5,445 nt of DNA. Source: Planctomycetota bacterium. Lineage in GTDB: Bacteria; Planctomycetota; Phycisphaerae; WQYP01. The stretch covers positions 1-5,445 of the forward strand of contig JAJZCU010000184.1 of the NCBI GenBank assembly GCA_021828935.1. The letters are read 5' to 3'. Positions 5,410 through 5,445 of the stretch are shown here, piece after piece; the first letter of the stretch is position 1; every line of letters begins with the position of its first letter. A model generated the notes under the pieces. The model was given only the letters and a program-made list of their open reading frames with translations, was not told the origin of the DNA and searched no databases. The position numbers and the translations under genes are program-made.

Positions 5410-5445
5410 TCCGCGTTCACGCGGCCAGCCGCTCTTTCCCTGCCG

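Overview
The window suggests a diderm (Gram-negative, LPS-type) bacterium of fairly high GC. The evidence is a well-preserved lpxD (lipid A pathway) and a GC-rich hisC, both on the + strand. lpxD sits next to hisC rather than in the proteobacterial bamA-lpxD-fabZ-lpxA order. This hints at a non-proteobacterial lineage such as the Planctomycetes/Verrucomicrobia group, but nothing here fixes the taxon.

Layout. Positions 1-160 are the end of an IS3-family insertion sequence, with the 5' end of orfA reading leftward out of the window. Positions 161-453 are gene-free, with a 19-bp tandem repeat and one copy of a 17-bp sequence that recurs beyond the next two genes. Positions 454-2885 are a two-gene restriction-modification (R-M) cassette: a probable PD-(D/E)XK Type II endonuclease, overlapping by 7 bp a gamma-type N6-adenine methyltransferase with NPPY and a C-terminal target-recognition domain. 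Positions 2886-3170 are intergenic, with the second copy of the 17-bp repeat, an imperfect stem-loop and a TTGACA-type promoter candidate. Positions 3171-4259 are lpxD, 4303-5382 are hisC, and a GC-rich inverted repeat spans the hisC stop codon.

How it fits together. lpxD and hisC are chromosomal housekeeping genes. The R-M cassette has by eye a lower and more uneven GC content and lies beside an IS end. It is bracketed by a near-identical 17-bp repeat (244-260 and 3025-3041), so it looks like a horizontally acquired defence module placed upstream of lpxD. The endonuclease precedes the methylase, no controller (C) protein is visible, and the methylase start has no clear Shine-Dalgarno sequence. 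A promoter-like sequence inside the end of the endonuclease gene could give the methylase independent expression. I do not see a wholly new system. The novel part is the endonuclease, whose specificity I cannot assign.
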